A stretch of 64,000 bases of DNA from Polluticoccus soli (lineage in GTDB: Bacteria; Bacteroidota; Bacteroidia; Chitinophagales; Chitinophagaceae): positions 744,001 through 808,000 of the forward strand of contig NZ_JARJHT010000002.1 of assembly GCF_029269745.1 (NCBI RefSeq), given 5' to 3'. This document shows positions 53,826 through 62,962 of the stretch, in pieces (position 1 is the stretch's first letter; every line of letters starts with the position of its first letter). The position numbers were made by a program, and so were the translations under genes. Under the pieces are notes generated by a model. That model did no database searches. It was not told where the DNA came from and saw nothing but the letters and a program-made list of their open reading frames with translations.

Positions 53826-56800
53826 ATGAACAACTATACCCTTCCAAAGGTATTAACCCTTATCTGTTGTTTATTGACGATGCAGGCAAGTGCACGCATC
53901 TCAAAACCTGAACAGCAAAACAAACCTTTGTCTTTTATAGAAAATAAAGGACAGCTTATGGACCAGTACCGTAAGCCGCGAAAGGATATTGATTACAAAC
54001 TAAGCAGTCCGGGCATCAACGCGTTCATCGGCGATGGGGCCATCCACTATCAATGGACAAAGCTGGACAATGACTTCAAAATGCCTGAAGGAACTGCTCC
54101 TCACGAAATGTATGACCTGCTGAAGGCTGAGTTAACGAAGCAAGGCAAAGCGACTATATACAGGATGGACGTTACCCTTATAGGTGCTAATAAAAATGCC
54201 ATTGCTATAAGCGAAGACAAGCAAGTGTATGTTGAGAATTATTACCTGCAGCAAACAGCAGGCAACGCGATAACAGCGTCAACTTACAACAAGGTTACCT
54301 ACAAAAACATTTATCCGAATATCGACTGGGTGTTGTACACCAACAATGGGCAGCTGAAGTATGACTTCGTGGTTCATCCGGGCGGTAACCCTGCCGATAT
54401 CAAACTGAAGTTTGCCGGTGCCAGCTCACTGGAGATGAAAGATGGCGCGCTGACCGCCATTACAGAATTAGGTTCGATCACCGAACAGAAACCGTATAGC
54501 TACAATGCTGAAACCAAAACGGAAGTTGCGTCAAAGTTTGTGCTGAACAACGACGTGCTCAGCTTCGATGTTGCTGCTTTTGACGGTACATTGGTGATAG
54601 ACCCCACCATCAACTGGGGTACCTATTACGGCGGCTCTAACAACGAATGGGCTTATGGCCTTGCGGCTGATAATACAGGTAACGTATTTGCTGCGGGATG
54701 GACCAATAGTTCGAACAATATAGCCACTGTGGGCGCGTTCCAAACTTCGATCAATTCTACCAATATGCAGGATGCCTATGCAGTAAAGTTCAACTCTGCA
54801 GGCGTACGTCAATGGGGCACGTATTACGGCGACGCGGGTTCCGACTGGTTCTGGGCAGCAGAATGTGACCCTTCGGGCAATTTTTATGCATCGGGTTATA
54901 CTACCAGCTCAGCAAACCTGGCATCTATAGGAGCCCATCAAACTACCATGGGTGGCAGCAATGATGCGCTGATGGTTAAATTCAACACGAATGGATTGAG
55001 ACTATGGGCAACATACTATGGCGGCAGCGGCAGTGAAGATCGAGGTCACGTGACCTGCGATCCTTCAGGAAACGTATACCTGTGCGGCGAAACCTGGAGC
55101 ACTAATAACATTGCAACTGCAGGCGCTCACCAAACTTCGCTGAATACAAGTTCAAACGTCAGTGATGCCTACGTGGTAAAGTTCACCAGCGCGGGCGTGC
55201 GCTTGTGGGGTACTTACTACGGCGATTCAGGCTATGAAGAAAACTGGGGATCTGCCTGCGACCCAAGCGGTAACATATACGTAGGCGGATGGACAAACAG
55301 TGGCAGCGGCATGGCAACGCCAGGCGCTCACCAGACCACCCACGGAGGCACCAGCACTTACGACGGCTTTATTGCTAAGTTCAATGGTTCGGGCGTATTG
55401 CAATGGGGTACCTACTATGGCGGCAGCAACCAGGACTGGGTTTATGACCTGGATTGTGATGCATTTGGTAACCTGTACGCATCTGGCCACACCTATAGTA
55501 CCAACGCCATAGCAACTGCAGGAGCTTATCAAACAACAATAGGCGGAGTATACGATGGTTTCCTCGTTAAGTTCGATGCAGCAGGCGTACGTCAATGGGG
55601 TACTTATATCGGCGGCAGCAACCAGGACTATGCATGGGGACTGGCTTGTACACCGGGACTGTACCTGTATGTGAGCGGCGCGACCTACAGCACTTCCGGC
55701 ATAGCCACTACGGGTGCATACCAGACAACCTTTGGCGGTGGAACAGATGCGTTCCTGATAGAGATGAACCAAAATACCGGTTTCCCATCATGGGGTACTT
55801 ATTACGGTGGGTCGAATACCGAATGGGGTTATGGCAACTGCGCCTGGAGCCCTGCAGGCTTTGTCTACCTGTCGGGGTACACACTAAGCAGCAATGGTAT
55901 TGCAACTACAAATGCTCACCAGACTACCCTGGGCGGCACTTATGATGCGTTTATTGCCAGCTTTATTACCGACACCATCGTTTATATTAAGCAACCATTC
56001 TACGATACTGTTTTCTGTCCTGGCGATACACTGAAAGTAAAATATGGTGTAACCTATGGTTTCCAGCCGGGTAATACTTTTAGCGTACAACTTTCGAATG
56101 CGGCTGGCGTCTTTGGCGTACCTAACGTGATCGGTACCAAATCAAGCATTATTGATGATACCATTGTTTGTGTGATACCTAAAAACACCCCTGCAGGCAA
56201 CGGCTACCGCATACGCATTGTGGCAACCAATCCTAGCCGAACTTCTTTCGATAACGGTGTGGATATAAGAGTTAAACCGTTGCCGCAAAATCTGAATGCC
56301 ACCAGCAACAGCCCGGTATGCGTAGGTTCTACTCTAAACCTGACCACAACTACCACATCTACTGGAACGATCCAATACAGCTGGACCGGCCCGAACAGTT
56401 TCACGTCGACCCTGCAAAATCCTAACCGCATAAATGCTCAAACCAGTCATGCCGGCGATTATATAGTAACAGCAACCAGTGATGGTTGTGTGGCATCGGA
56501 TACAACCACCGTTGTAGTGAACATCATACCCGCCACACCAACCGCAGGCAGCAATAGCCCTGTATGTCCCACAACGACACTCAACCTTACAGCGGCAAGT
56601 ACAACACCGGGTGTCACCTATACATGGTCGGGACCAGCCAGCTTTAGCTCCACGCAGCAAAATCCGTCGATACCTAACGTGAGCATAGCAAACGCAGGCG
56701 TATATTCAGTTACAGCCACGGCACTTGGTTGTACATCTCCTGCAGGAACCACTAATGTGCAGGTACACGTAACTACACCTACGCCCGTAGCTGCCGGCAA

Positions 56801-57833
56801 CAATGTGTTGTGCGCTGGTGCAACGCTCAACATGACGGCATCTACCATCCCAAGCGCTACTTACAAATGGACCGGGCCAAACAATTTCAACTCTACTCAG
56901 CAAAATCCAACCATCAGCCCGGCGCAAGTTTGGCATTCGGGCGATTATATAGTTCGCGCTACCCTGAACGGTTGCGTGTCTGATCCAGACACACTGGCGG
57001 TGCAGGTAAACATCGTATCTACCATCGGTGGCTGGGCCAGCCCCAATGACACAATATGCGAGGGTGAGACGGTGACTTTTGTGGCGATACAAACCAACCC
57101 CGGCCCTGCACCGGTATACCAATGGTATAAGAACCAGGTACCCATTTCAGGTGCCAACTCGTTACTGTACACCACACAATCGGTAGCCCACGGCGACACT
57201 TACTACTGCACCATGCACAGTGTAGGTGTGTGTACCGATCCGATAACAGTAAGCACTGATACCATTAAAATGGCGATAGTGAACATACAGGTAACACCGT
57301 CAGCGCGGATCATTTCTACTCCTGCCAAACCAATACCGGGTCAGCCAGCAAGCTTCATGGTGAGCGTGACCAATGGTGGTTATAAACCAACTTACCAGTG
57401 GCAGCGCAACGGACAGAATATAATAGGTGCTACAAACGCCAACTGGGCTGCCAGCACCCTGCACCCGAACGATAAGATCAGCTGCATAGTGACCAGCAAC
57501 GATGCCTGCGCATCGCCAAAACTTGCCAACAGCGATACAGTAGTAGTAGGCTTTCCAACGTCGATCAATAATATAACAGACAACGGCGCTGTAACACTCT
57601 ACCCCAACCCGAACAATGGTAAGTTTACTGTAAGCATTGGCGCGATCAGCAAGTCAGAGATCGTACGGGCTGAAATAGTGAATGCCGTAGGTCAACTCGT
57701 ATACAGCAACACAGTGTTGGTAAACCAGGGTAATATAGAAATAGCTATGCCGGAAGTTGCCAGTGGTGTGTACCTGTTGAAACTGAAGGACGGTGAAACA
57801 ATAGCCAACCTCCGATTCACCGTGACAAAATAA
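53826..57833 (+). CDS. Large secreted protein: seven SBBP repeats, Ig-like modules, T9SS sorting domain
   Basis: 1335 residues. After a signal peptide (LTLICCLLTMQASA) an N-terminal domain (about 30-255) contains FIENKGQLMDQY, the usual start of such proteins. Seven SBBP repeats follow, each starting near W-G-T-Y-Y-G-G (with variants WATYYGG and WGTYIGG) and spaced about 60-75 residues (about 262-715). Then come an all-beta module like that of the 956-2833 protein, several Ig-like repeats (SPVCVGSTLNL, WSGPASFSSTQ) and a T9SS sorting domain (LYPNPNNGKFTV to the end). Probably a surface-anchored propeller adhesin. Confidence 0.9.
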   Translation: MNNYTLPKVLTLICCLLTMQASARISKPEQQNKPLSFIENKGQLMDQYRKPRKDIDYKLSSPGINAFIGDGAIHYQWTKLDNDFKMPEGTAPHEMYDLLKAELTKQGKATIYRMDVTLIGANKNAIAISEDKQVYVENYYLQQTAGNAITASTYNKVTYKNIYPNIDWVLYTNNGQLKYDFVVHPGGNPADIKLKFAGASSLEMKDGALTAITELGSITEQKPYSYNAETKTEVASKFVLNNDVLSFDVAAFDGTLVIDPTINWGTYYGGSNNEWAYGLAADNTGNVFAAGWTNSSNNIATVGAFQTSINSTNMQDAYAVKFNSAGVRQWGTYYGDAGSDWFWAAECDPSGNFYASGYTTSSANLASIGAHQTTMGGSNDALMVKFNTNGLRLWATYYGGSGSEDRGHVTCDPSGNVYLCGETWSTNNIATAGAHQTSLNTSSNVSDAYVVKFTSAGVRLWGTYYGDSGYEENWGSACDPSGNIYVGGWTNSGSGMATPGAHQTTHGGTSTYDGFIAKFNGSGVLQWGTYYGGSNQDWVYDLDCDAFGNLYASGHTYSTNAIATAGAYQTTIGGVYDGFLVKFDAAGVRQWGTYIGGSNQDYAWGLACTPGLYLYVSGATYSTSGIATTGAYQTTFGGGTDAFLIEMNQNTGFPSWGTYYGGSNTEWGYGNCAWSPAGFVYLSGYTLSSNGIATTNAHQTTLGGTYDAFIASFITDTIVYIKQPFYDTVFCPGDTLKVKYGVTYGFQPGNTFSVQLSNAAGVFGVPNVIGTKSSIIDDTIVCVIPKNTPAGNGYRIRIVATNPSRTSFDNGVDIRVKPLPQNLNATSNSPVCVGSTLNLTTTTTSTGTIQYSWTGPNSFTSTLQNPNRINAQTSHAGDYIVTATSDGCVASDTTTVVVNIIPATPTAGSNSPVCPTTTLNLTAASTTPGVTYTWSGPASFSSTQQNPSIPNVSIANAGVYSVTATALGCTSPAGTTNVQVHVTTPTPVAAGNNVLCAGATLNMTASTIPSATYKWTGPNNFNSTQQNPTISPAQVWHSGDYIVRATLNGCVSDPDTLAVQVNIVSTIGGWASPNDTICEGETVTFVAIQTNPGPAPVYQWYKNQVPISGANSLLYTTQSVAHGDTYYCTMHSVGVCTDPITVSTDTIKMAIVNIQVTPSARIISTPAKPIPGQPASFMVSVTNGGYKPTYQWQRNGQNIIGATNANWAASTLHPNDKISCIVTSNDACASPKLANSDTVVVGFPTSINNITDNGAVTLYPNPNNGKFTVSIGAISKSEIVRAEIVNAVGQLVYSNTVLVNQGNIEIAMPEVASGVYLLKLKDGETIANLRFTVTK

Positions 57834-57858
57834 CAACGACCATTACGATAGATACAAG

Positions 57859-57887
57859 CGCCGGGCAAATGCCCGGCGTTTTGTTTT
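57859..57887 (+). terminator. Rho-independent terminator
   Basis: CGCCGGGC (57859-57866) pairs with GCCCGGCG (57871-57878), loop AAAT, then TTTTGTTTT. Confidence 0.88.
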
Positions 57888-57902
57888 AAATGCCAACTAC
57901 TC

Positions 57903-57933
57903 TTGCATGTCAAAAAATATTAAATTATATTTG
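57903..57933 (+). promoter_or_regulatory. Promoter of the small lipoprotein gene
   Basis: TTG at 57903-57905, a 20-bp spacer, then TATATTTG (57926-57933), an exact TAnnTTTG. Transcription should start about 33 bp before the ATG at 57974. Confidence 0.55.
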
Positions 57934-57973
57934 ATGACAATCTATTCGTTAACCACAAACACGACCAAGTATT

Positions 57974-58435
57974 ATGAAAGCACTATTAGTTTGCCTCTCA
58001 GCAATTATCCTCCAGGCCGGAAGCTGCGGCGACGATGGAGGTTCAGCTAATTGCCCGCCATGTGAGCGCCAACACGTGGACTCGACTGCTACTCTTGAAC
58101 CCAAAAAGTACGGAAAGGAAATGATAGACAATTATTCACGCCCGGAGACAAAGTATGTGGGCGTGCAACAAATGTCAATGAATGTAAAAGATCTGCAGGC
58201 ATTGGTAAACATGTGTATGCGAGATAATAGAGAAACCATCAACGTATACTTTGCTTCACTAACTCCTCCCGCGGCAGAATCATACGTAAGGGATAATAGC
58301 ATGGAGCCATCTCTGGTACCCCTGGCAACCAATCAGCCTATAGTATTAATGGGGTATAACCGCGACAAGGTATTCAATGTGAGAACGATGATCTGCCCTC
58401 CACCTGCTACCTGCGGTATGGATGCTGACCGGTAA
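57974..58435 (+). CDS. Small exported protein, lipoprotein-like
   Basis: 153 residues. The signal (LLVCLSAIILQAGSCGDD) ends in a lipobox-like AGSC, though with Ala rather than Leu at -3. A CPPC motif lies near residue 27 (NCPPCERQHVD), and another Cys pair near the end (ICPPPATCGMD). The middle has LQALVNMCMRD and NVYFASL. No family recognised. The CPPC could be redox-active or metal-binding, but no thioredoxin fold is visible around it. Confidence 0.6.
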   Translation: MKALLVCLSAIILQAGSCGDDGGSANCPPCERQHVDSTATLEPKKYGKEMIDNYSRPETKYVGVQQMSMNVKDLQALVNMCMRDNRETINVYFASLTPPAAESYVRDNSMEPSLVPLATNQPIVLMGYNRDKVFNVRTMICPPPATCGMDADR

Positions 58436-58448
58436 TCTTTACGCTTTA

Positions 58449-60305
58449 CTATTTTGATTCAGAAGAATGGGGTTCGGCAACGGCCCCATTTTCTTCATGG
58501 TGTTTGAGACTGGAGATAACAGCAAGCGCCATTTTTCTTGCAGAGAATCGGTGTCGCCACCTGACCAGTTTTTTGGAATTGAGAAAATGCACCATCTTTT
58601 CCTCCAGCACATGGTGCAACGGTAATAACATGGAGAGCAATACTATTTTCACTAGCCAGATCTTTAACGGCTCACCATGCATCATGTCGTGTATCTTATG
58701 ATCAGCGATCAGGATAACAAATTCAAAGAACAGGATAAAAGCAAAAAAACCCAGAATACGGATCATTATCCGGGAAACAGGGAAAAAGCCAAGGAATATG
58801 AGCACCGTAAATATTGCCGCTATAGATAACGTTATTACCATGTATTGAATATTGTGCCTGCGTGTCTCATCCTGCGCCTGCAGCTCTGCATCTTTCTGAC
58901 GCTTTTTATTCAGGTTGTCGATCTCAAGAACGGCAAGGTCTTCTTCTTTGGCTATGGCATTAACTGAATCCCTGAAATTCATGTACTTCTGCTTGTAATC
59001 GTAGGCGGTCTTGTAATCCCGCTTCAGATAGTAAAGTTGGCTCAGGTCGTTCAGTGTGCTCATCAGGTAATTGGTGCTGGACGTCGTGTAGCATATTCCC
59101 AATGTTTTTTCGTACATCGCTATTGCCTGTGGTATACTATCTATATCGCGATAGTAAGATGCCAGTTCGCCGAAGAAACGCTGTTTGATATGGATGTTAT
59201 ATCGCTGATCCAATGAAGGCATGGCTGTCTTGAAAAACGGGTAAGCTAATTCCGGTTTGCCACCGTAATAGTACACCTCAGCCATGATCCAATCAAAATA
59301 GTTGGGGCCGGTCTTTTCCCATACATGCTTCAATGCAGGGTTATCAGCTACGTATCTCAACGGTTCATTCACATTTCCCTGAAGCAATTTGTATGAGAAA
59401 CGAAATTTTCTCGCTTCCATTACGCCAAAGAGATCACCTATGGACTCTGCCAGTGCCTCAGCTTTATCAAGATACTCAAGTCCAATTGCATAGTCATTAA
59501 ATATACCCATCGCAAGGTAATCATCAACAAGTCCCCTGTTATTGTGATTGAACTTGTTCAACTCAATGCTTTTGAACAGGTAATCGATAGCCTCTTCTTT
59601 TTTGCCCATTTTGGCATAGAGATCAGCAAAATAGTGGTATACCAATGGAAGAAGTACCGGATGCCGGGTTTCATTGGCTATATCGAAGGCGTAAGAATAG
59701 TGTTTGTACGCCATGAGAATGTTCTTCTGGTTTTTGTAAACACAACCTAACCATAGAGCGCTCGTAGCTTTTAAAGAATCGTTGTTGGTGATAATGGCAG
59801 TACTATATGAATGGTTGGCATACTTCATCGCTTTTTCAAATTCACCTTCTCGCAGGTAAAACAATGAAAGTAGCGTATAGCCCTGAACTATGTGCTCATC
59901 ATCTCTATTGGCCCTGGCGTAGGATAATGCTCGTTCTATGTATTCTAGTGTAGTTGCCGATGCTTCCCTGGTAACAATATTTTGACTGTTACGCGTTACC
60001 GTGCCCAGAAGTATATACCGTGGATTATTAAAATGAGTAGCCGTTATCAAATTCTTGTTCCTTGTCTCTTCAGCCAGCATGATCTGTTTTTCAACGATGC
60101 TGTCGGCTATTGCATCTTCACGGATGGCGTAATAATAGCCTGCCAGCTTACCAAGGTGATAGATGCGTTCGGAATCTGAAGCGGCTTTACTGTAGCTTTC
60201 CTGGAAAGTTTCGGGACGAAAGCTTTTGGCAACAACTGCCTGAACAGTGAATAGCAGGATGGCAAAAAAGGTAATAAAACGAATAGGCTTGCAATACATG
60301 ACCAT
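58449..60305 (-). CDS. TPR-repeat membrane protein without a recognised output domain
   Basis: 618 residues. A signal peptide (ITFFAILLFTVQAVVA) is followed by about eight TPR-like repeats (about 40-460; for example EHIVQGYTLLSLFYLREGEFEKAMKYANHSY in part, LVYHYFADLYAKMGKKEEAI). A coiled stretch (NLNKKRQKDAELQAQDE) leads to three membrane segments (about 485-575) and a short basic tail. In this phylum such TPR proteins normally carry a LuxR-type or histidine-kinase domain after the coil; none is present here. A second ATG at 60299 is possible. Confidence 0.75.
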   Translation of the reverse strand: MVMYCKPIRFITFFAILLFTVQAVVAKSFRPETFQESYSKAASDSERIYHLGKLAGYYYAIREDAIADSIVEKQIMLAEETRNKNLITATHFNNPRYILLGTVTRNSQNIVTREASATTLEYIERALSYARANRDDEHIVQGYTLLSLFYLREGEFEKAMKYANHSYSTAIITNNDSLKATSALWLGCVYKNQKNILMAYKHYSYAFDIANETRHPVLLPLVYHYFADLYAKMGKKEEAIDYLFKSIELNKFNHNNRGLVDDYLAMGIFNDYAIGLEYLDKAEALAESIGDLFGVMEARKFRFSYKLLQGNVNEPLRYVADNPALKHVWEKTGPNYFDWIMAEVYYYGGKPELAYPFFKTAMPSLDQRYNIHIKQRFFGELASYYRDIDSIPQAIAMYEKTLGICYTTSSTNYLMSTLNDLSQLYYLKRDYKTAYDYKQKYMNFRDSVNAIAKEEDLAVLEIDNLNKKRQKDAELQAQDETRRHNIQYMVITLSIAAIFTVLIFLGFFPVSRIMIRILGFFAFILFFEFVILIADHKIHDMMHGEPLKIWLVKIVLLSMLLPLHHVLEEKMVHFLNSKKLVRWRHRFSARKMALAVISSLKHHEENGAVAEPHSSESK

Positions 60306-60381
60306 GTATTTATTAAGCCAAAAGATAATAAGATTGTTCTGGATATTCTAGCCATCTGTATGGCGAGTTTGCCCTAAATAA

Positions 60382-60410
60382 AAAACAGGCGTTGTGGAGA
60401 CGCCTGTTTT
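60382..60410 (-). terminator. Rho-independent terminator
   Basis: AAAACAGGCGT (60382-60392) pairs with ACGCCTGTTTT (60400-60410). On the minus strand it is followed by Ts and closes the DUF2892-like gene. Confidence 0.85.
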
Positions 60411-60420
60411 ATTACAGCTT

Positions 60421-60672
60421 TTATGCTTCACCGGGTTCTCCGGCAGTTCCTAGTCTTTCGCGTATCACTTTACCGCTAATGTGATAACCAAATAACGGTG
60501 CCAACAAGCACAGATCAAATACTGCGGTTGCCAACGGCAGAAGGCCTGCGATGATAAGAGGGGCATTAATACCGCCGGCATAGTTATACCCCCACGCCAG
60601 CATAGAAAAACCTATAATACCCCTGGCCCATCTGCCTGCTCCTCCTGCCATAAACCTGAAAAAGTCTCTCAT
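60421..60672 (-). CDS. DUF2892-type small membrane protein
   Basis: 83 residues with two membrane segments (about 15-33, ARGIIGFSMLAWGYNY, and 36-60, APLIIAGLLPLATAVFDLCLLAPLF). The RWARGIIGFSML start and the FDLCLLAPLFG pattern match the DUF2892 (YgaP membrane part) family. No rhodanese domain is attached. Function unknown. Confidence 0.7.
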   Translation of the reverse strand: MRDFFRFMAGGAGRWARGIIGFSMLAWGYNYAGGINAPLIIAGLLPLATAVFDLCLLAPLFGYHISGKVIRERLGTAGEPGEA

Positions 60673-60831
60673 AGCAAATGGTTTTTAGTTCCGCCAACTA
60701 CAAGGAAAAATTATACCGCCGGGCTCTTAATGCCTGTGTTTTAACGGTTTAGAAAAAAATTGTGTTAACATATTTTGACAAGCAGTGCGAGTTCAAAAAC
60801 TTGAAAAGCTGTAGCTTACGTACCTTTAACT

Positions 60832-61848
60832 GTGCGACAGAACGAACAAAACCATCAAGCGATATCAAGGCTCACGGCCTTGTGGGCGCTGGCAGAAAGT
60901 GGCCTTGGTGGCTGGATGCATGCCCTACACCTTCCTTTAACGGGCATTTTCGTAGGGGGGGCAGCAGTGGTTATGGTAGCACTGATAGCCCGTTATAGCC
61001 ATTTCAGCTACCGCGAGGTGCTGCAAGCAACGCTGCTGGTGATGCTGGTGAAATTTGCAGCCAGTCCGCAATCACCACCGCAGGCGTATATAGCGGTTGG
61101 TTTCCAGGGTTTGGCTGGTGCGCTGTTATACAGGTTGATCCCCAATTTTACGTTGGCTTCAGTAGTGTTTGGCATAGTTGCTATGCTGGAGTCAGCACTG
61201 CAAAAGCTCATCTTTATGACGCTGATCTATGGGCGATCGCTATGGGAGGCGCTGGATGTATTTTTTGAGAATATTATTAAGTCATTCTCTTTGCCGGCAG
61301 ATATGTCCTTCAGCTATTGGCTGATAGCGGGCTATACAGGATTGTATGCTGCATGGGGCTTGCTGCTCGGTATATGGATTTCGCACCTGCCGGAAAGGAT
61401 AAGGAACCGGGCGGCTATAATCAGCGATCAGTTTCGCGAATTGCACCCGACGGAGGAAGCAACACTTGCCCACGGCAGAAAGAAAAAGAGCAAGCTGCTG
61501 CCAATGTTATTGGTCATGGGTATTATTGCGGGCATATTCCTGCTGGCTGGCGGAGCCGGCCTGGGCAAGGCCGAATATGTGATACTCAGAACCCTCGCAG
61601 CACTTGTATTGATATTTGGCGTTATCAATCCACTGGTAAAGGCTGCATTGAAACAGTGGCTACAAAGAAGCCGGTCGAAACACAAAGAGTCGCTGGAAGA
61701 GATACTGAACCTGCTGCCTGAACTACAGGGTTATGTGCGTCCAGCTTATAGGCTGGCCACGGCTAACCATAGCGGAGTAAAACGATACCCGGCATTTTTG
61801 CTTATTTTGATCGTAATTACACTATACCCGATTCATGACCGATCATAA
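60832..61848 (+). CDS. Multi-pass membrane protein heading a molybdenum-cofactor operon
   Basis: 338 residues from a GTG at 60832. About seven or eight membrane segments are spread between 30 and 280, with a last one at about 318-335. Short conserved-looking stretches are QAYIAVGFQGLAGALLY and ASPQSPPQAY. The layout recalls S-component or permease subunits, but no family is recognised. Its 3' end overlaps the THEP1-like NTPase by 14 bp, and mobA and fdhD follow in the same direction. An imperfect -7 element (TACCTTTA, 60821-60828) lies just before the start. A role in molybdate or tungstate handling is inference. Confidence 0.7.
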   Translation: MRQNEQNHQAISRLTALWALAESGLGGWMHALHLPLTGIFVGGAAVVMVALIARYSHFSYREVLQATLLVMLVKFAASPQSPPQAYIAVGFQGLAGALLYRLIPNFTLASVVFGIVAMLESALQKLIFMTLIYGRSLWEALDVFFENIIKSFSLPADMSFSYWLIAGYTGLYAAWGLLLGIWISHLPERIRNRAAIISDQFRELHPTEEATLAHGRKKKSKLLPMLLVMGIIAGIFLLAGGAGLGKAEYVILRTLAALVLIFGVINPLVKAALKQWLQRSRSKHKESLEEILNLLPELQGYVRPAYRLATANHSGVKRYPAFLLILIVITLYPIHDRS

Positions 61849-62332
61849 CATATACATCTTCACCCGTGCTGTCCGCAGCGGAAAAACGACCACCTTACAG
61901 CAATGGCTACGGAATAATAATGTGCACGCAGGAGGTATCCTGACGCCCGATATTGAAGGCAAACGGATGCTGTATGATATTGCCGAAAACCAGTTTTACC
62001 ACATGGAGGCGGAGGACGATATGCCCGATTCTGAATGCCTGCTGGTGGGTAGATATCGCTTCCTTAAAAGGGCATTTGCTATTGGCCGCGAGATACTGGA
62101 ACGCGACCTGGAACGTCAACCTGAATGGATGATAATTGATGAAGTAGGCACGCTGGAACTGCAAGAAAACACCGGGCTTGAGCCATCAGTTACACATGTA
62201 ATTAATTCATATAATAATTCTAGCCATAGTAAAAAATTGATGTTGGTGATCAGAAATTACCTTCTTGACGAAGCTTGCGAGCGCTATGGATTGAACACCG
62301 ATATGATCATTAATGATAATTTTTTTGAATGA
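61835..62332 (+). CDS. THEP1-like P-loop NTPase
   Basis: 165 residues. The P-loop is IFTRAVRSGKTTTLQQW (SGKTT near residue 15), and the Walker B and following switch are MIIDEVGTLELQ near residue 108, which resemble the DExGxxEL motif of THEP1-type nucleoside triphosphatases. GGILTPDIEG near 33 also fits. It overlaps the membrane-protein gene by 14 bp and mobA by 4 bp. In this context it may power or regulate the membrane protein or help cofactor insertion; both are inference. Confidence 0.75.
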   Translation: MTDHNIYIFTRAVRSGKTTTLQQWLRNNNVHAGGILTPDIEGKRMLYDIAENQFYHMEAEDDMPDSECLLVGRYRFLKRAFAIGREILERDLERQPEWMIIDEVGTLELQENTGLEPSVTHVINSYNNSSHSKKLMLVIRNYLLDEACERYGLNTDMIINDNFFE

Positions 62333-62937
62333 GTTCACGCTATGGCCTGGTAGTTTGCGGCGGCAAAAGCAGCCGCATGGGCACCGACAAAAGCCTGGTT
62401 AACTACCATGGCAAACCCCAGCGCTACCATCTTTATGAGCTGATGAAACCCCACTGCGAACGGGTTTTTATCTCTTGTAATGCCCTCCAGGTGCCTGACA
62501 TTCCGTCAGAATACGAGGTTTTAGTGGATGATCCGGAGTACGGAGACATAGGTCCGATGGCTGCTTTGCTCACTGCTTTCAAGCAGCATCCGGAGGCCAG
62601 TTTTATGGTTGTTGGATGTGATTATCCCTTCTTTTCACAAGCTCATATCGAGCAACTATCTAAAGCAACACTTCAATCTGAAAACGCAGCAGCATTTTAC
62701 AATGCTGACAATGAATTTTACGAACCATTATTAGCTGGTTATCAATCAATTGTAAAACACACACTAGAGCTAAACTTTAGACTAAAAAATCTATCGCTGC
62801 AGAGGATATTGAAAGAAGTTTCAGCAGATATAATTGAAGCAGGCGATGAAATGGCGATTCAAAGTATAGATACAATTGATGGCTATGAAAAAGTGATGTT
62901 GCAGTTATACAAAACAAATAATAATAATACAAAATAG
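62329..62937 (+). CDS. mobA: Molybdenum cofactor guanylyltransferase
   Basis: 202 residues. The nucleotide-binding start is LVVCGGKSSRMGTDKSLV (the GGxSxRMGxDK signature), followed by DIGPMAALLTAF and the metal-binding VVGCDYPFFS. It adds GMP to molybdopterin to form the bis-MGD cofactor used by formate dehydrogenases and similar enzymes. It overlaps the NTPase gene (ATGA) and precedes fdhD by 25 bp. The Asn-rich end (NNNNTK) and a visibly AT-rich 3' part are unusual but do not break the fold. Confidence 0.88.
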   Translation: MSSRYGLVVCGGKSSRMGTDKSLVNYHGKPQRYHLYELMKPHCERVFISCNALQVPDIPSEYEVLVDDPEYGDIGPMAALLTAFKQHPEASFMVVGCDYPFFSQAHIEQLSKATLQSENAAAFYNADNEFYEPLLAGYQSIVKHTLELNFRLKNLSLQRILKEVSADIIEAGDEMAIQSIDTIDGYEKVMLQLYKTNNNNTK

Positions 62938-62962
62938 CTCTTTTTAACTCCATTTCGAACTT

